Below, piece by piece: positions 34,216 to 43,120 of a DNA stretch of 48,954 bases (its first letter is position 1; each line of letters begins with the position of its first letter). Position numbers and translations under genes: made by a program. Origin of the DNA: Geobacter sp. (GTDB lineage: Bacteria > Desulfobacterota > Desulfuromonadia > Geobacterales > Geobacteraceae); assembly GCA_016177775.1 (NCBI GenBank), contig JACOUQ010000010.1, forward strand, positions 1 through 48,954. Direction: 5' to 3'. The notes beneath the pieces were generated by a model. That model saw only the letters and a list, made by a program, of their open reading frames with translations, ran no database searches and was not told the origin of the DNA.

Positions 34216-37029
34216 TCACAGCATCTTCCGCAAAAACTGCCCGGTATACGACCGGGTCACCCGCGCCACCTCCTCCGGGGTGCCGCAGGCTATCACCTCG
34301 CCGCCGCGGTGCCCACCCTCGGGGCCCAGGTCGATCAGGTAATCAGCGGTCTTGATGACGTCCAGGTTATGCTCGATGATGAGGATTGTGTTCCCTGTCT
34401 CCACCAGCCGCTGCAGGACCTCCAGGAGCTTGGCGATGTCGTGGAAGTGGAGTCCCGTGGTGGGTTCGTCCAGGATGTAGATGGTCCGCCCGGTGGCCCG
34501 TTTGGCCAACTCCTTGGCGAGCTTGACCCGCTGGGCCTCGCCGCCGGAGAGGGTGGTGGCAGACTGCCCGAGCCGGATGTAGCCGAGCCCCACGTCCTCC
34601 AGGACCTGGAGCTTGGTCTTGATCTTCGGGATGTTCCCCAGGAACTGGAGGGCCTCGGAAACGGTCATGTCCAGGACCTCGGCGATGGAGCGTCCCTTGT
34701 ACTTCACCTCCAGGGTTTCGCGGTTATAGCGCGCACCGTGGCATACGTCGCACGCCACGAAGACGTCGGGGAGGAAGTGCATCTCGATCTTGATGATCCC
34801 GTCCCCTGAGCACGCCTCGCAGCGCCCCCCCTTGACATTGAAGGAGTAGCGCCCCGGCTTGTACCCCCGTATTTTCGATTCCGGGAGCTGGGCGAAGATG
34901 TCGCGGATGTCAGCGAAGACCCCGGTGTAGGTGGCCGGGTTGGAGCGGGGGGTGCGGCCGATGGGGGACTGGTCGATGTTAATCACCTTGTCCAGCACCT
35001 CGGTCCCTTTTACCTCTTTGACTGCGCCGGCCTTCTCCCTGCTCTTGTAAAGCCTCTGGGCCAGCACCTTGTGGAGGGTGTCGATGACCAGGGTCGACTT
35101 TCCGGAGCCGGAGACGCCGGTGACGCAGGTCATCACCCCCAGGGGAAACTTCACGTCGATCCCCTTCAGGTTGTTCTCGCTGGCTCCAAAAACTTCCAGG
35201 AATTTCTTTGCCTTGCGCCTTTTGGGCGGGACCGGGATGGAAAGCTCTCCGGAGAGGTAGCGGCCGGTGAGGGAGTCAGGGTTCTTCATGATCTCCGCCG
35301 GCGTACCCTGGGCCACCACTTCCCCGCCGTGCACACCGGCGCCGGGCCCCATGTCGATGACGTGGTCCGCTTCCAGGATGGTCTCCTCGTCGTGCTCCAC
35401 CACCAGGACCGTGTTGCCGATGTCGCGCATGTGCTTGAGGGTGGATAGCAGCCGCTCGTTGTCCCGCTGATGCAGGCCGATGGAGGGCTCGTCCAGGATG
35501 TAGAGCACCCCCACGAGGGAGGAGCCGATCTGGGTGGCGAGCCTGATCCGTTGCCCCTCGCCGCCGGAGAGGGTGCCAGAGGCGCGGTCGAGGGCGAGGT
35601 AGTCCAGACCCACGTTGATGAGGAAGCTGAGCCGCTCCCGGATCTCCTTCAGAATGCGGCGGGCGATCTCCGCTTCCTTATCGGTGAGATGCAGGTCGTT
35701 GAAGAAGTTGAGGGCATCGGTGACGGCGAGGGCGCACAGTTCCCGGATGTTTATCCCACCAACCCGGACGTGGAGCGCCTCGGGCTTGAGGCGGGCGCCT
35801 TCGCACACGGGGCAGGGCATGACGTTCATGTACCGCTCCAGCTCCTCCCGCACCTGCTCGGAGTCGGTCTCCTTCCAGCGCCGCTCCAGGTTGTTCAGCA
35901 CCCCCTCGAATTCCTTCCGGTAGGTGTGGCGACGGCCGCCGTCCTCTTCCCACCAGAACTCGATCTTCTCCCCCTTGGAGCCATGGAGGATCACGTCCCG
36001 CGCCGATTTGGACAGGTCCCGGAACGGCGTGCGTATGTCGAACTTGTACGCCTTGGCCAGGGCCTCCAGGGTCAGGTGGTACCACCCGGAAAGGCGCTTT
36101 TCCCAAGGGGCTATGGCCCCGTCCCGGATGGAGAGGAGGGGATTGGGGACCACCAGCTCCGGGTCGAAGTACATCTTGGTGCCGAGCCCGGTGCATTCCG
36201 GGCAGGCGCCGTAGGGGTTGTTGAAGGAGAACATCCGGGGGGCGATCTCGGGGTAGGAGATGCCGCACTCGATGCAGGAGAATCTCTCGGAAAAAAGGAT
36301 GGTGGGGCCGTCGACGATCTGCACCTTCACGATCCCTTCGGCATGGTGCAGGGCCGTTTCCAGGGAGTCGGCCAGGCGCCGCTCGATTCCCGTCTTGACG
36401 ATGAGGCGGTCGACCATGATGTCGATGTCGTGCTTCTTGTTCTTGTCGAGGGTGATCTCCTCGGCCAGCTCAAACTGGGCGCCGTCGATGACGACCCTGG
36501 CGAACCCTTCCTTGCGGAGGTTGGCGAGCTCCTTTTTATACTCCCCCTTGCGGCCGCGCACCATGGGGGAGAGGATCACCAGCTTCGTCCCCTCGGGCAT
36601 CGCCGCGATCTGGTCCACCATCTGGGAAACGGTCTGGGATGCGATCTCCTTGCCGCACTTGTAGCAGTGGGGCTTCCCCACCCGGGCGAACAGGAGGCGC
36701 AGGTAATCGTAGATCTCGGTTACCGTGCCGACGGTGGAGCGGGGGTTGCGGCTGGTGGTCTTCTGCTCGATGGAGATGGCCGGCGAGAGCCCCTCTATCG
36801 ACTCAACGTCCGGCTTTTCCATCAGCTCCAGGAACTGCCTGGCATAGGCGGAAAGGGACTCCACATAGCGGCGCTGCCCTTCGGCGTAGATGGTGTCGAA
36901 CGCCAGGGTCGACTTGCCCGACCCGGAGATACCGGTGATGACCACCAGCTGGTCGCGGGGGATCTCCAGGTCTATGTTTTTCAGATTATGCTCGCAGGCG
37001 CCCTTGATTATGATCTTGTCGTGTGCCAT
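34216..37029 (-). CDS. uvrA: Excinuclease ABC subunit A
   Basis: A 937-residue UvrA from the ATG at 37029, supported by GGAGAG 9 nt upstream. A TTG 30 nt further up also opens the frame but has no ribosome-binding site. Both ABC cassettes are complete: Walker [10 protein letters not shown] and GVSGSGKST, signature LSGGEGQR and LSGGEAQR. The zinc modules [18 protein letters not shown] and CDVCHG are present. UvrA recognises bulky lesions and loads UvrB in nucleotide excision repair. It stands alone, with a GAGACGC hairpin upstream and a long inverted repeat directly after the stop. Confidence 0.96.
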   Translation of the reverse strand: MAHDKIIIKGACEHNLKNIDLEIPRDQLVVITGISGSGKSTLAFDTIYAEGQRRYVESLSAYARQFLELMEKPDVESIEGLSPAISIEQKTTSRNPRSTVGTVTEIYDYLRLLFARVGKPHCYKCGKEIASQTVSQMVDQIAAMPEGTKLVILSPMVRGRKGEYKKELANLRKEGFARVVIDGAQFELAEEITLDKNKKHDIDIMVDRLIVKTGIERRLADSLETALHHAEGIVKVQIVDGPTILFSERFSCIECGISYPEIAPRMFSFNNPYGACPECTGLGTKMYFDPELVVPNPLLSIRDGAIAPWEKRLSGWYHLTLEALAKAYKFDIRTPFRDLSKSARDVILHGSKGEKIEFWWEEDGGRRHTYRKEFEGVLNNLERRWKETDSEQVREELERYMNVMPCPVCEGARLKPEALHVRVGGINIRELCALAVTDALNFFNDLHLTDKEAEIARRILKEIRERLSFLINVGLDYLALDRASGTLSGGEGQRIRLATQIGSSLVGVLYILDEPSIGLHQRDNERLLSTLKHMRDIGNTVLVVEHDEETILEADHVIDMGPGAGVHGGEVVAQGTPAEIMKNPDSLTGRYLSGELSIPVPPKRRKAKKFLEVFGASENNLKGIDVKFPLGVMTCVTGVSGSGKSTLVIDTLHKVLAQRLYKSREKAGAVKEVKGTEVLDKVINIDQSPIGRTPRSNPATYTGVFADIRDIFAQLPESKIRGYKPGRYSFNVKGGRCEACSGDGIIKIEMHFLPDVFVACDVCHGARYNRETLEVKYKGRSIAEVLDMTVSEALQFLGNIPKIKTKLQVLEDVGLGYIRLGQSATTLSGGEAQRVKLAKELAKRATGRTIYILDEPTTGLHFHDIAKLLEVLQRLVETGNTILIIEHNLDVIKTADYLIDLGPEGGHRGGEVIACGTPEEVARVTRSYTGQFLRKML

Positions 37030-37131
37030 TTTCTCTATCTCTCCGTAGTTGCGTAACAATTTACTTTAGCACACGAGGGAGGGGGATGGGAAGGGGTGTT
37101 AGGTTGGGGGAAGAGGGGAAAATTGATTGGA

Positions 37132-37177
37132 GTAGAGACGCATTGCATGCGTCTCTAGCATTGCAATGCGTCTCTAC
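37132..37177. repeat. GAGACGC palindromic element upstream of uvrA
   Basis: The element begins GTAGAGACGCATTGC and ends with the inverse GCAATGCGTCTCTAC. The inner copy GCGTCTCTAG allows two alternative hairpins. It lies between the HAO-like cytochrome stop and the uvrA start and could separate their transcripts. Its arms match the hairpins at 23154-23225. Confidence 0.65.
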
Positions 37178-37188
37178 TGGACCAGGTT

Positions 37189-38478
37189 CTATCGAATGCG
37201 CTCCAGCTCTTGCGCCTTGCGGCGCGCATACTCCTCCGGGGTCAGGACGCCGTCCTCCATCTCGCGTTTCAGAAGGCGCAGGTTCTCCTCCACCTCCTCG
37301 GACACGCTTCGCGCAGCCTGCCCCTTGCCGGCAGGCGGATTTTTCCGCGCCTTCAGCCGGCTGGCCTCTGCCTTGATGTCCACGAGATCCATCTTCAGCT
37401 CGGCGTTGCCGTACCAGTGGGTGTAGGCAGGGTTCTGGTGGTAGGCCCCCTTGAAGGTCTTGGCGAAGTCGTATTTCTTCATCTTGAAGAAGAGCCGTTC
37501 GATGTGGGAGGTGTCCTCGTAGAGCATCTGGCTGTCCAGGACGAGCTTTTTGCCGCTCAGGGGATGGTCTGGGCGCTCCTCCGGCATGGGGTCCAGAAGC
37601 CCACGGCGGTAGAGGTCGCGGATGATCTCTTCCGCCTCCTTCACCAGCGCCTGGCTCTGGTCGCGGATGGCGTCGCCCTGTTCCAGTTCGCGCCGCGAGA
37701 AGCCCTCCGCGTGGCATTTGGTGCAGACCTTGAGCATGGCGCTCCGCTCGGTCCTGGCATTTTCCGGGGCAATGGCAGTCCCGGCTTGGGTGGTGGTGAT
37801 GCCGCGGGTGACATCGTGGCTGCCGGCCGGCATATGGCAGGTCTGGCAGGACGGGCCGGTTGCCTCCCCCTGGCTGGCGTAAAGGGTGCCGTGCTGGGTT
37901 GTCTGCCACATTTCCCACTGGGGATGGTCCGGCCCCATGTGGCACTTGGCGCAGGAAGCCGGGTTGCGGACGATCTTCAGGTCCGTGGCGTGGCTGGAAT
38001 GGCACGAGGCGCAGGAGCTTTCAACCGAGTGGCAGCGGTTGCACCCCGCCTCCCCCATCTGGCTCGACTGCTTGAGGAAGCGGGCGCAGTGGACGGTGGA
38101 ACGAGGCAGCGCACTCCCCTCCTCGTGGCAGAAGCTGCATTCCCGCTTGTCGCGCCCCCCAAGGTTGCGGGTGCATCCCCATCCCGAATGAAGTCCCATG
38201 CCGTGACGGCTGGCGGTGTGTTCGCCAAGAGCCTTCTTGTGGCACTTGCCGCAGACAGCGGCGGTGACCCGCGCTTCCCCCTTCACGATCTTTTCGTGAT
38301 CGCTCCCGTGACAGGCGATGCAGCCAACTTTCGCGCCGGCATGGGCGCTTCCTTCCCAGATCCGCACGGCGCCGGGTGTCTTCTCGCGGTGACAGGAAAG
38401 ACAGTCGTCCTTTTCAGCGGCCACTGCGGGGAGCGCCGTCACGAGGAGCAGGAAGAGAGGGAATATGAGACTATTCAT
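37189..38478 (-). CDS. HAO-like multiheme cytochrome c with nine CXXCH motifs
   Basis: 429 residues from the ATG at 38478, whose codon overlaps the stop of the gene upstream (ATGA). A signal peptide ends near AVAA. Nine CXXCH motifs follow (CLSCH, CIACH, CGKCH, CSFCH, CNRCH, CASCH, CAKCH, CQTCH, CTKCH). CAKCHMGPDHPQ, CQTCHMPAGSHD and the late FKGAYHQNPAYTHWYG are hallmarks of the hydroxylamine oxidoreductase (HAO) family, which normally has eight hemes. The extra motif is CNRCH, six residues before CASCH. No clear equivalent of the cross-linked Tyr of true HAO is seen, so reduction of nitrite or hydroxylamine is more likely than oxidation. The C-terminus has a SHOCT-like helical hairpin. Its operon is driven from a CRP/FNR-type promoter. 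Confidence 0.85.
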   Translation of the reverse strand: MNSLIFPLFLLLVTALPAVAAEKDDCLSCHREKTPGAVRIWEGSAHAGAKVGCIACHGSDHEKIVKGEARVTAAVCGKCHKKALGEHTASRHGMGLHSGWGCTRNLGGRDKRECSFCHEEGSALPRSTVHCARFLKQSSQMGEAGCNRCHSVESSCASCHSSHATDLKIVRNPASCAKCHMGPDHPQWEMWQTTQHGTLYASQGEATGPSCQTCHMPAGSHDVTRGITTTQAGTAIAPENARTERSAMLKVCTKCHAEGFSRRELEQGDAIRDQSQALVKEAEEIIRDLYRRGLLDPMPEERPDHPLSGKKLVLDSQMLYEDTSHIERLFFKMKKYDFAKTFKGAYHQNPAYTHWYGNAELKMDLVDIKAEASRLKARKNPPAGKGQAARSVSEEVEENLRLLKREMEDGVLTPEEYARRKAQELERIR

Positions 38479-39617
38479 TGCGTCAGGATCCTTTCCTTCA
38501 TCTCCCGGTATTCGCCGGGGGTAATGAGCCCCTCGCTTCGCCACTGGCGGAGCTGCAACAGCTTTTGCCGGGAATCGGGCTTCAGTTGTGGGGCCCTTGG
38601 TTGTTCAGCCAGGCCGTCGAGGAGGTAGACGGTATCTTTGTGCAGGATGAGCGCGCCGGAGCCGTCAGCCGCAAACCCCAGGATGCTGCCGCCGGGGAAG
38701 ACGGCGATCTCCACGTTGTTTTCGAACAACCGGTCATCTAACGCGATCCTGCGGACGGAAACTGCCAGGGTGCGGCCGGGGAGGGGAAAGCTGGCGATCT
38801 CGCGGCTCTCCCACGGATCGACCAGATAGGTAGCTTCCACGCCGTTGCCGTACAGGACCGTTTCCGCATCGACAAATATGGCGCGCCCTCCATCAAGGGA
38901 GATGGAGGCGATTTCCCGCTCCTGGCCGGTGGCGAGATTGCGCAGGATAATCCGGAAATAGGGTTGAAAAGCTGGGGGATCGAAGAAGCGGGCGTAGAGG
39001 ATTTCGTCACCCAAGGGGGAGACGGCCAGTTGCAGGCCGCTGCTCACGATCCAGGGGAAGAGGCTTCGCGTGAGGGGCTTGACGTTGGTCGTGCCGAGCA
39101 GGGTGGCTATCGGCGTCCCTGAGCCGTTCCAGCGGTAGAGCATTTCCCGACGGTCGGTGCCGAAGCTGAAAGGTTTGGTTTCAAGCGCCGCGAAGAGAAG
39201 GTCGTCGCCGGTGATCCAGGAGATGGCGCAGACGCTGCCGGGGACGTCGGTTTTCGAGGCTTCGGTGCCGTCCGGCCCGTAGAGTATCATCCGCGATGAA
39301 CCGCCATGCCCGAACGCGGCTGCCAGGCGGCTCCCGGTCGGGTTCCACGCCAGGGCTGTCGGCGCCGCATCACTGAGGAGCGTTTCGCTCCCGGTGGTGC
39401 GGTCAAGCAGGCGCAGGCCGTTTCTGCCAAAGGCGAGAAGTCGCTTTGCCGGATCGAGGGCTACGGGCGCGCCACGGTCGATGGCTGCAAGCCTGGTTGG
39501 CGCGGCTGTGACAGCCAGGCTGCCGCTCACCTGGAGATGACCGCAGCCTGTCAGGGCGAAAAGCAAAAGTCCCGTGAAGAGCCGACCGTTGTATCGGGAA
39601 ATGAGACGTTCGAGCAT
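38475..39617 (-). CDS. Beta-propeller lipoprotein with SHOCT-like tail
   Basis: 380 residues from the ATG at 39617, with AAGGAG 11 nt upstream. A GTG four codons before is too close to the Shine-Dalgarno. The signal peptide ends in ALTGCG, a good lipobox. The body is beta-rich with repeated blades resembling WD40/TolB propellers (for example PTALAWNPTGSRLAAAFG and SGLQLAVSPLGDEILYAR). The last 28 residues (LLQLRQWRSEGLITPGEYRE) match the SHOCT pattern of a two-helix bundle. The next gene starts inside its stop codon, so it is translated together with the HAO-like cytochrome. A lipoprotein partner or scaffold for that cytochrome is the natural inference. Confidence 0.75.
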   Translation of the reverse strand: MLERLISRYNGRLFTGLLLFALTGCGHLQVSGSLAVTAAPTRLAAIDRGAPVALDPAKRLLAFGRNGLRLLDRTTGSETLLSDAAPTALAWNPTGSRLAAAFGHGGSSRMILYGPDGTEASKTDVPGSVCAISWITGDDLLFAALETKPFSFGTDRREMLYRWNGSGTPIATLLGTTNVKPLTRSLFPWIVSSGLQLAVSPLGDEILYARFFDPPAFQPYFRIILRNLATGQEREIASISLDGGRAIFVDAETVLYGNGVEATYLVDPWESREIASFPLPGRTLAVSVRRIALDDRLFENNVEIAVFPGGSILGFAADGSGALILHKDTVYLLDGLAEQPRAPQLKPDSRQKLLQLRQWRSEGLITPGEYREMKERILTQ

Positions 39618-39648
39618 CTTGGTGTGCACTCCTTTTTCAGGATTCCCG

Positions 39649-39690
39649 ATGATAACCGGGATCCGGACGGAGTTCCTTGACGGAGGTCAA
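39649..39690 (-). promoter_or_regulatory. CRP/FNR-type operator and -10 box of the HAO-like operon
   Basis: TTGACGGAGGTCAA (39677-39690) is a perfect TTGAC-N4-GTCAA palindrome. On the minus strand, 22 bp further, TATCAT occupies 39654-39649. Transcription would begin near 39642, placing the palindrome centre at -41.5. The same arrangement precedes the radical SAM gene at 21738. A nitrosative-stress or redox regulator of the FNR/DNR/HcpR group is likely; which one cannot be told. Confidence 0.7.
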
Positions 39691-39728
39691 AAAAAGCCCC
39701 TGGCGATTGTGATTCAGCCAAGGGCCTT
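39688..39728 (-). terminator. Rho-independent terminator of the phosphohexomutase gene
   Basis: On the minus strand GCCCTTGGC pairs with GCCAGGGGC (one G-U pair) and is followed by seven T. The T tract touches the CRP/FNR-type operator of the next unit. Confidence 0.75.
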
Positions 39729-39739
39729 GCTTTATCGGG

Positions 39740-41149
39740 CTACAGTCCGGCGATCTCGCGTCCGGCTGCCAGTAGCTCTTCCACGGTCCGCGGGTCGTTC
39801 GCCTCGCTGTATAGGCGGAGCACTGGCTCTGTGCCGGAGGGGCGGATCAGGAGCCAGGAACCGTCAGGGAAGAGATACTTGAAGCCGTCCTTGAAATTTT
39901 CCGAGGAAACCTGCCTTCCGGCGATGTTGGCGAGCCCGCCTGCTTTGAGCTTGACGATCAGCCGCTCCTTGGCGCTGTTTTCGATGGGGAGGTCGATCCG
40001 GCGATAAAAGAAGTGGCCGATCTCGTCCATGGTTTCGTCCAGAAGCTCCCTCAGTCCCTTGCCGCTCATGGCCATCGCCTCCAGGAGCAACAATCCCATG
40101 AGGATGCCGTCGCGCTCCGGGATGTGCCCCTTGACGCCGAGGCCGCCCGACTCCTCCCCGCCCATGAGAATGTCGTGCTCCAGCATCAGCTCGCAGATAT
40201 GCTTGAAGCCGATGGGGGTCTCGAAGACGGGGAGGCCGTACTTTTCGGCCAGGAGGTCGATCATCCGGGTTGTGGAGACAGTTTTGACCACGCCCCCCCG
40301 CAGCCCCTTGCGCTCGTAAAGGTGGCGGAGAATGACGGTGAAGATACGGTGGGAGGAGAAGAACTCGCCGGTTTCGTCCACGGCGCCGATTCGGTCGGCG
40401 TCGCCGTCCAGGGCGAGCCCCACGCGGTATGCGCCGCTTTTCACCAGTGCTGCAATCTCCGTCAGATGCTCTTCGGTCGGCTCCGGCGGCTGCCCGCCAA
40501 AGGAAGGGTTCGTTTCACCATGTATTTCCGTGACTCCGGGCAGCAGCTCCGGGAAAAAACCGCTCCCCGCTCCAAACATCGGGTCGACCACCACCGCAAT
40601 CCCCGCCGTCCTTATCAGCTCAAGATCCACGTAGCGGGAGAGCTGCTCGAAATAGGCGGACCGGGACGCAATGCGCTCGATTTTTCCTGTATTTTCGGCC
40701 TCCGCAAGGGGGACCGCCTGGACCGGCCGGCCATTGGCCAGATTGTCGGCCACCAGCTGTTCCAGCACCTTTGTGGTCGAAGGACGCGCCGACCCGCCGA
40801 AGGATTCCTTCACCTTGAAGCCGTTGTAGGCAGGGGGATTGTGGCTGGCAGTGATCATGATTCCCGCGCCGGCCTTTCGCTCGCATACCCCCCAGGAGAC
40901 CGCCGGGGTGGGGGCGTAATCGGACGTAAGCCAGACGCGGATGTTGTTGCCGACGGCGATCTCCGCGACCCGTTCGGCAAATTCCCTGGAGAGAAAACGC
41001 CGGTCATAGCCAATCACCACGCCGCGTTCCGCCAGGTTGTTTTTGTGCAGATAATCCATGGTGGCCTGGGCCACGATGGAGAGGTTGTCGAAGGTGAAAT
41101 CGCGGGCAATCACCCCCCGCCAGCCGTCGGTGCCGAATTTTATCTCCAC
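39740..41149 (-). CDS. Phosphoglucomutase/phosphomannomutase family enzyme
   Basis: A 469-residue alpha-D-phosphohexomutase. The N-terminus reads MEIKFGTDGWRG. The phosphoserine loop is MITASHNPPAYNGFK (Ser near 103), the metal loop is ALDGDADRIG, the sugar loop is GGEESGG and the phosphate-binding loop is IRPSGTEPVLR. All four are intact. It interconverts hexose 1- and 6-phosphates for glycan or glycogen synthesis; the substrate (glucose, mannose or both) is not decided by these motifs. A terminator follows, and the upstream gap holds a REP-like cluster. Confidence 0.9.
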   Translation of the reverse strand: MEIKFGTDGWRGVIARDFTFDNLSIVAQATMDYLHKNNLAERGVVIGYDRRFLSREFAERVAEIAVGNNIRVWLTSDYAPTPAVSWGVCERKAGAGIMITASHNPPAYNGFKVKESFGGSARPSTTKVLEQLVADNLANGRPVQAVPLAEAENTGKIERIASRSAYFEQLSRYVDLELIRTAGIAVVVDPMFGAGSGFFPELLPGVTEIHGETNPSFGGQPPEPTEEHLTEIAALVKSGAYRVGLALDGDADRIGAVDETGEFFSSHRIFTVILRHLYERKGLRGGVVKTVSTTRMIDLLAEKYGLPVFETPIGFKHICELMLEHDILMGGEESGGLGVKGHIPERDGILMGLLLLEAMAMSGKGLRELLDETMDEIGHFFYRRIDLPIENSAKERLIVKLKAGGLANIAGRQVSSENFKDGFKYLFPDGSWLLIRPSGTEPVLRLYSEANDPRTVEELLAAGREIAGL

Positions 41150-41227
41150 GAATCTCCCCCAAAGAAAAAATTAACATCAAAAAACCTGCTGATTAGAACC
41201 AATCTCCCGCTATAGCGACAAACAGTT

Positions 41228-41348
41228 CCCTCTCCCTGAGGGAGAGGGCTAGGGTGAGGGGGATATGGTGGATTAATCGGGACTGCTGCCCCTCATCCGG
41301 CCTTCGGCCACCTTCTCCTTTAGGCCCGAGGGTCCTCAGGGAGAAGGG
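41228..41348. repeat. BIME-like cluster of intergenic hairpins
   Basis: CCCTCTCCC-TGA-GGGAGAGGG (41228-41248) is a 9-bp hairpin. Further pairs are GGTGAGGGG with CCCCTCATCC, GGCC-TTC-GGCC, and CCTTCTCC with GGGAGAAGG. The ordered palindromes resemble dispersed intergenic elements of many proteobacteria. Nothing else is seen in the 276-bp gap between the neighbouring genes. Confidence 0.65.
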
Positions 41349-41425
41349 TTCAGTGGGAGATCAGTGCTAATCAGATTGCAATTTGCTTCAGGAAAGCCCC
41401 AATCTGCCTCCCCTTCACAAACAAC

Positions 41426-41884
41426 TCAAACCTCGCAGCTGCACAGCTCTGGGAAAAGTTTCCCCAGGATGAAGCGCGTTCCATCCGGTATCTTGAAAGA
41501 GCGGAGCTCGGAGCGTGGCACCCAGCGGGCCTCCGCAACTTCGTGATGATTGTGGTTTATGGCGCAGGAGAGGGGATGGCAACGATAATAAAGGATGACG
41601 AAGTGATAGTTTTCCTCGCCGGGCGTGAGGTGCTCGAAGACGTCGATCAGCTCGGCCACCTCCACCTCCAGTCCCACCTCTTCCATGACTTCGCGCTTCA
41701 GCGCGCTGACGATCGGCTCACCCAGGTCGATTTTGCCGCCGGGCATGACCCATTCCCCCATGAAGGGGTTTATGTTCCGCTTGGTCAGGAGCACCTGCTC
41801 ATCGCTGTCTATGATTACCGCCACCACAGAGGTGACGATGTGCTCCGCCTTGAAGATGGAGGCTCTTTCGGCAGCATCGTTCAT
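41426..41884 (-). CDS. Nudix hydrolase
   Basis: A 152-residue single-domain Nudix protein. The box GX5EX7REUXEEXGU is complete from GKIDLGEP to REVMEEVGL, and VMPGGKID is directly before it. The family hydrolyses nucleoside diphosphates linked to another group; the NHNHHEVAEARWVPRSELRSF region varies with substrate and gives no clear hint. The start overlaps the stop of the PP-loop gene by 4 bp (ATGA), so the two are translationally coupled, possibly a sanitising or cofactor-linked pair. Confidence 0.88.
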   Translation of the reverse strand: MNDAAERASIFKAEHIVTSVVAVIIDSDEQVLLTKRNINPFMGEWVMPGGKIDLGEPIVSALKREVMEEVGLEVEVAELIDVFEHLTPGEENYHFVILYYRCHPLSCAINHNHHEVAEARWVPRSELRSFKIPDGTRFILGKLFPELCSCEV

Positions 41885-42894
41885 AGCCGGAATTCCTCGA
41901 TCTTTTGATCGTCAAATTCGTGCTTCACGGTGAGCTGCCGTACCTCTTCCTTCTCCGTAATCGTCACCAGGCAGTCCCGCCCGATGTCGGCCTTGGTGTA
42001 GCGGAGAAGGATCTTGGCCGCAAGCTCCACAACTGCATCATCCAGGATGCCCAGGACGACTCCGAGTGGACTCGACCCTTCGTCCCACCTGATCCTGGCC
42101 TCGCCAGGTTGCACCACATGCTCCAGGGCGTTGTTCTCGGCCTCGTCTCGTCCGATGATCACCTTGGTCCTCGGGCCGACGCGAAAGTGGCGCCCCATCT
42201 TGAGCAGTCGAAAATCCCGCAGGTCGAGCTGGTCGCTGTGGTCGAAGATGTCCCTTATCTTGGGGACGAAAGAGATCTCAGTCAGAAGGCACCCTCCGGC
42301 TGGGCAGGGGTAATTCTTTACGTCGAGTTCGTCTGCCAGCTGCATCTGCTCTTTGCGGGAACGGCCCTGGATGGAGAGTAGCTTCTCCCGGTCCACCCAT
42401 CCTTCCTTTTCGGGGATGGTCGGCTCGAAGTGCTTGGCGGACAGTGGGCGGAGCAGCAGTCCTTCCAGCCCGCTTTCCCGTTCGATTATGCGGAGGGTGT
42501 CGCGGCGCTGGCTCATGGGGCGCTGGCCCAGAACCTCGCCGGTGATGATGAAGTCGGCGCCGCTTTCGGCCATATACTCTTTTGCCTTGCGCAGAAGGAA
42601 GATGCGACAGTCGATGCAGGGATTCATCCCCTTGCCGTAGCCGTGCCTGGGGTTGCGAACGATCTCCAGGTAGTCGGCCCCCTTGTTCAGGACCTTTATG
42701 GGGATGCCGAACTCCTCGGCGACCCGGACCGCTTCGGATTTGCAGCCGGTGCTCTTGCTCTTGTTGCTGGTGCAGGTGCAGAAGGGGGAGGTGAAGTTGA
42801 GGGCCTCGACCTCGATCCCTTGCTCAAGCATGACCTTGACGGCAAGGGTGGAGTCGAGTCCTCCGGAAAGAAGGGCGAGTGCTTTGCGGCTCAT
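41881..42894 (-). CDS. PP-loop ATPase, tRNA thiolation-like, with NFACT-R-like C-terminus
   Basis: 337 residues from the ATG at 42894, chosen for AGGAG 6 nt upstream. The PP-loop is LLSGGLDSTLAV, followed by Cys-rich segments (PFCTCTSNKSKSTGC, NPCIDCRIF and PCPAGGC) that may bind a cluster or carry sulfur. The last third (FRLLKMGRHFRVGPRTKVIIGRDE) resembles the NFACT-R RNA-binding domain. The family is usually named after MnmA-type tRNA 2-thiouridylases, although the reaction is unproven. Sulfur transfer to tRNA is a reasonable inference. It precedes the Nudix gene in an overlapping pair. Confidence 0.75.
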   Translation of the reverse strand: MSRKALALLSGGLDSTLAVKVMLEQGIEVEALNFTSPFCTCTSNKSKSTGCKSEAVRVAEEFGIPIKVLNKGADYLEIVRNPRHGYGKGMNPCIDCRIFLLRKAKEYMAESGADFIITGEVLGQRPMSQRRDTLRIIERESGLEGLLLRPLSAKHFEPTIPEKEGWVDREKLLSIQGRSRKEQMQLADELDVKNYPCPAGGCLLTEISFVPKIRDIFDHSDQLDLRDFRLLKMGRHFRVGPRTKVIIGRDEAENNALEHVVQPGEARIRWDEGSSPLGVVLGILDDAVVELAAKILLRYTKADIGRDCLVTITEKEEVRQLTVKHEFDDQKIEEFRL

Positions 42895-42960
42895 TGATGC
42901 TCCTGGGGCCCCATACATGGCAGGAAACGCCGTACGGAACCGCTGAATTTTTTCAACTAT

Positions 42961-43086
42961 TCAAGCTAACACAACATTTCCCAAAAAGTAAAGGGGGTTA
43001 CGCTTGTCGGTGACAGTGCCCCGGCAGGCACGCTCGAACGCGCTCTCCTTGCGTTTGATCAACTGGACCATGGTCGGATATCCCAT
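42961..43086 (-). pseudogene. Remnant of an insertion-sequence-associated MGYPT protein
   Basis: An ATG at 43086 behind GGGGGCAAT opens a 41-codon frame that begins MGYPTMVQLIKRKES. This start is characteristic of small AbrB-like proteins found beside insertion-sequence transposases, but the sequence diverges after 14 residues and ends early. It is read as a truncated copy left by a lost element. Upstream, CTAGTT-GTTA-AACTAG (43101-43116) is a palindrome. Confidence 0.35.
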
Positions 43087-43120
43087 ATTGCCCCCTTTAG
43101 CTAGTTGTTAAACTAGATAA

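Noticed and set aside
35470..37056. Open frame of 528 codons on the plus strand opposite uvrA.
   Set aside because: It mirrors uvrA codon use in G+C-rich DNA; its translation has no domain and low-complexity composition.
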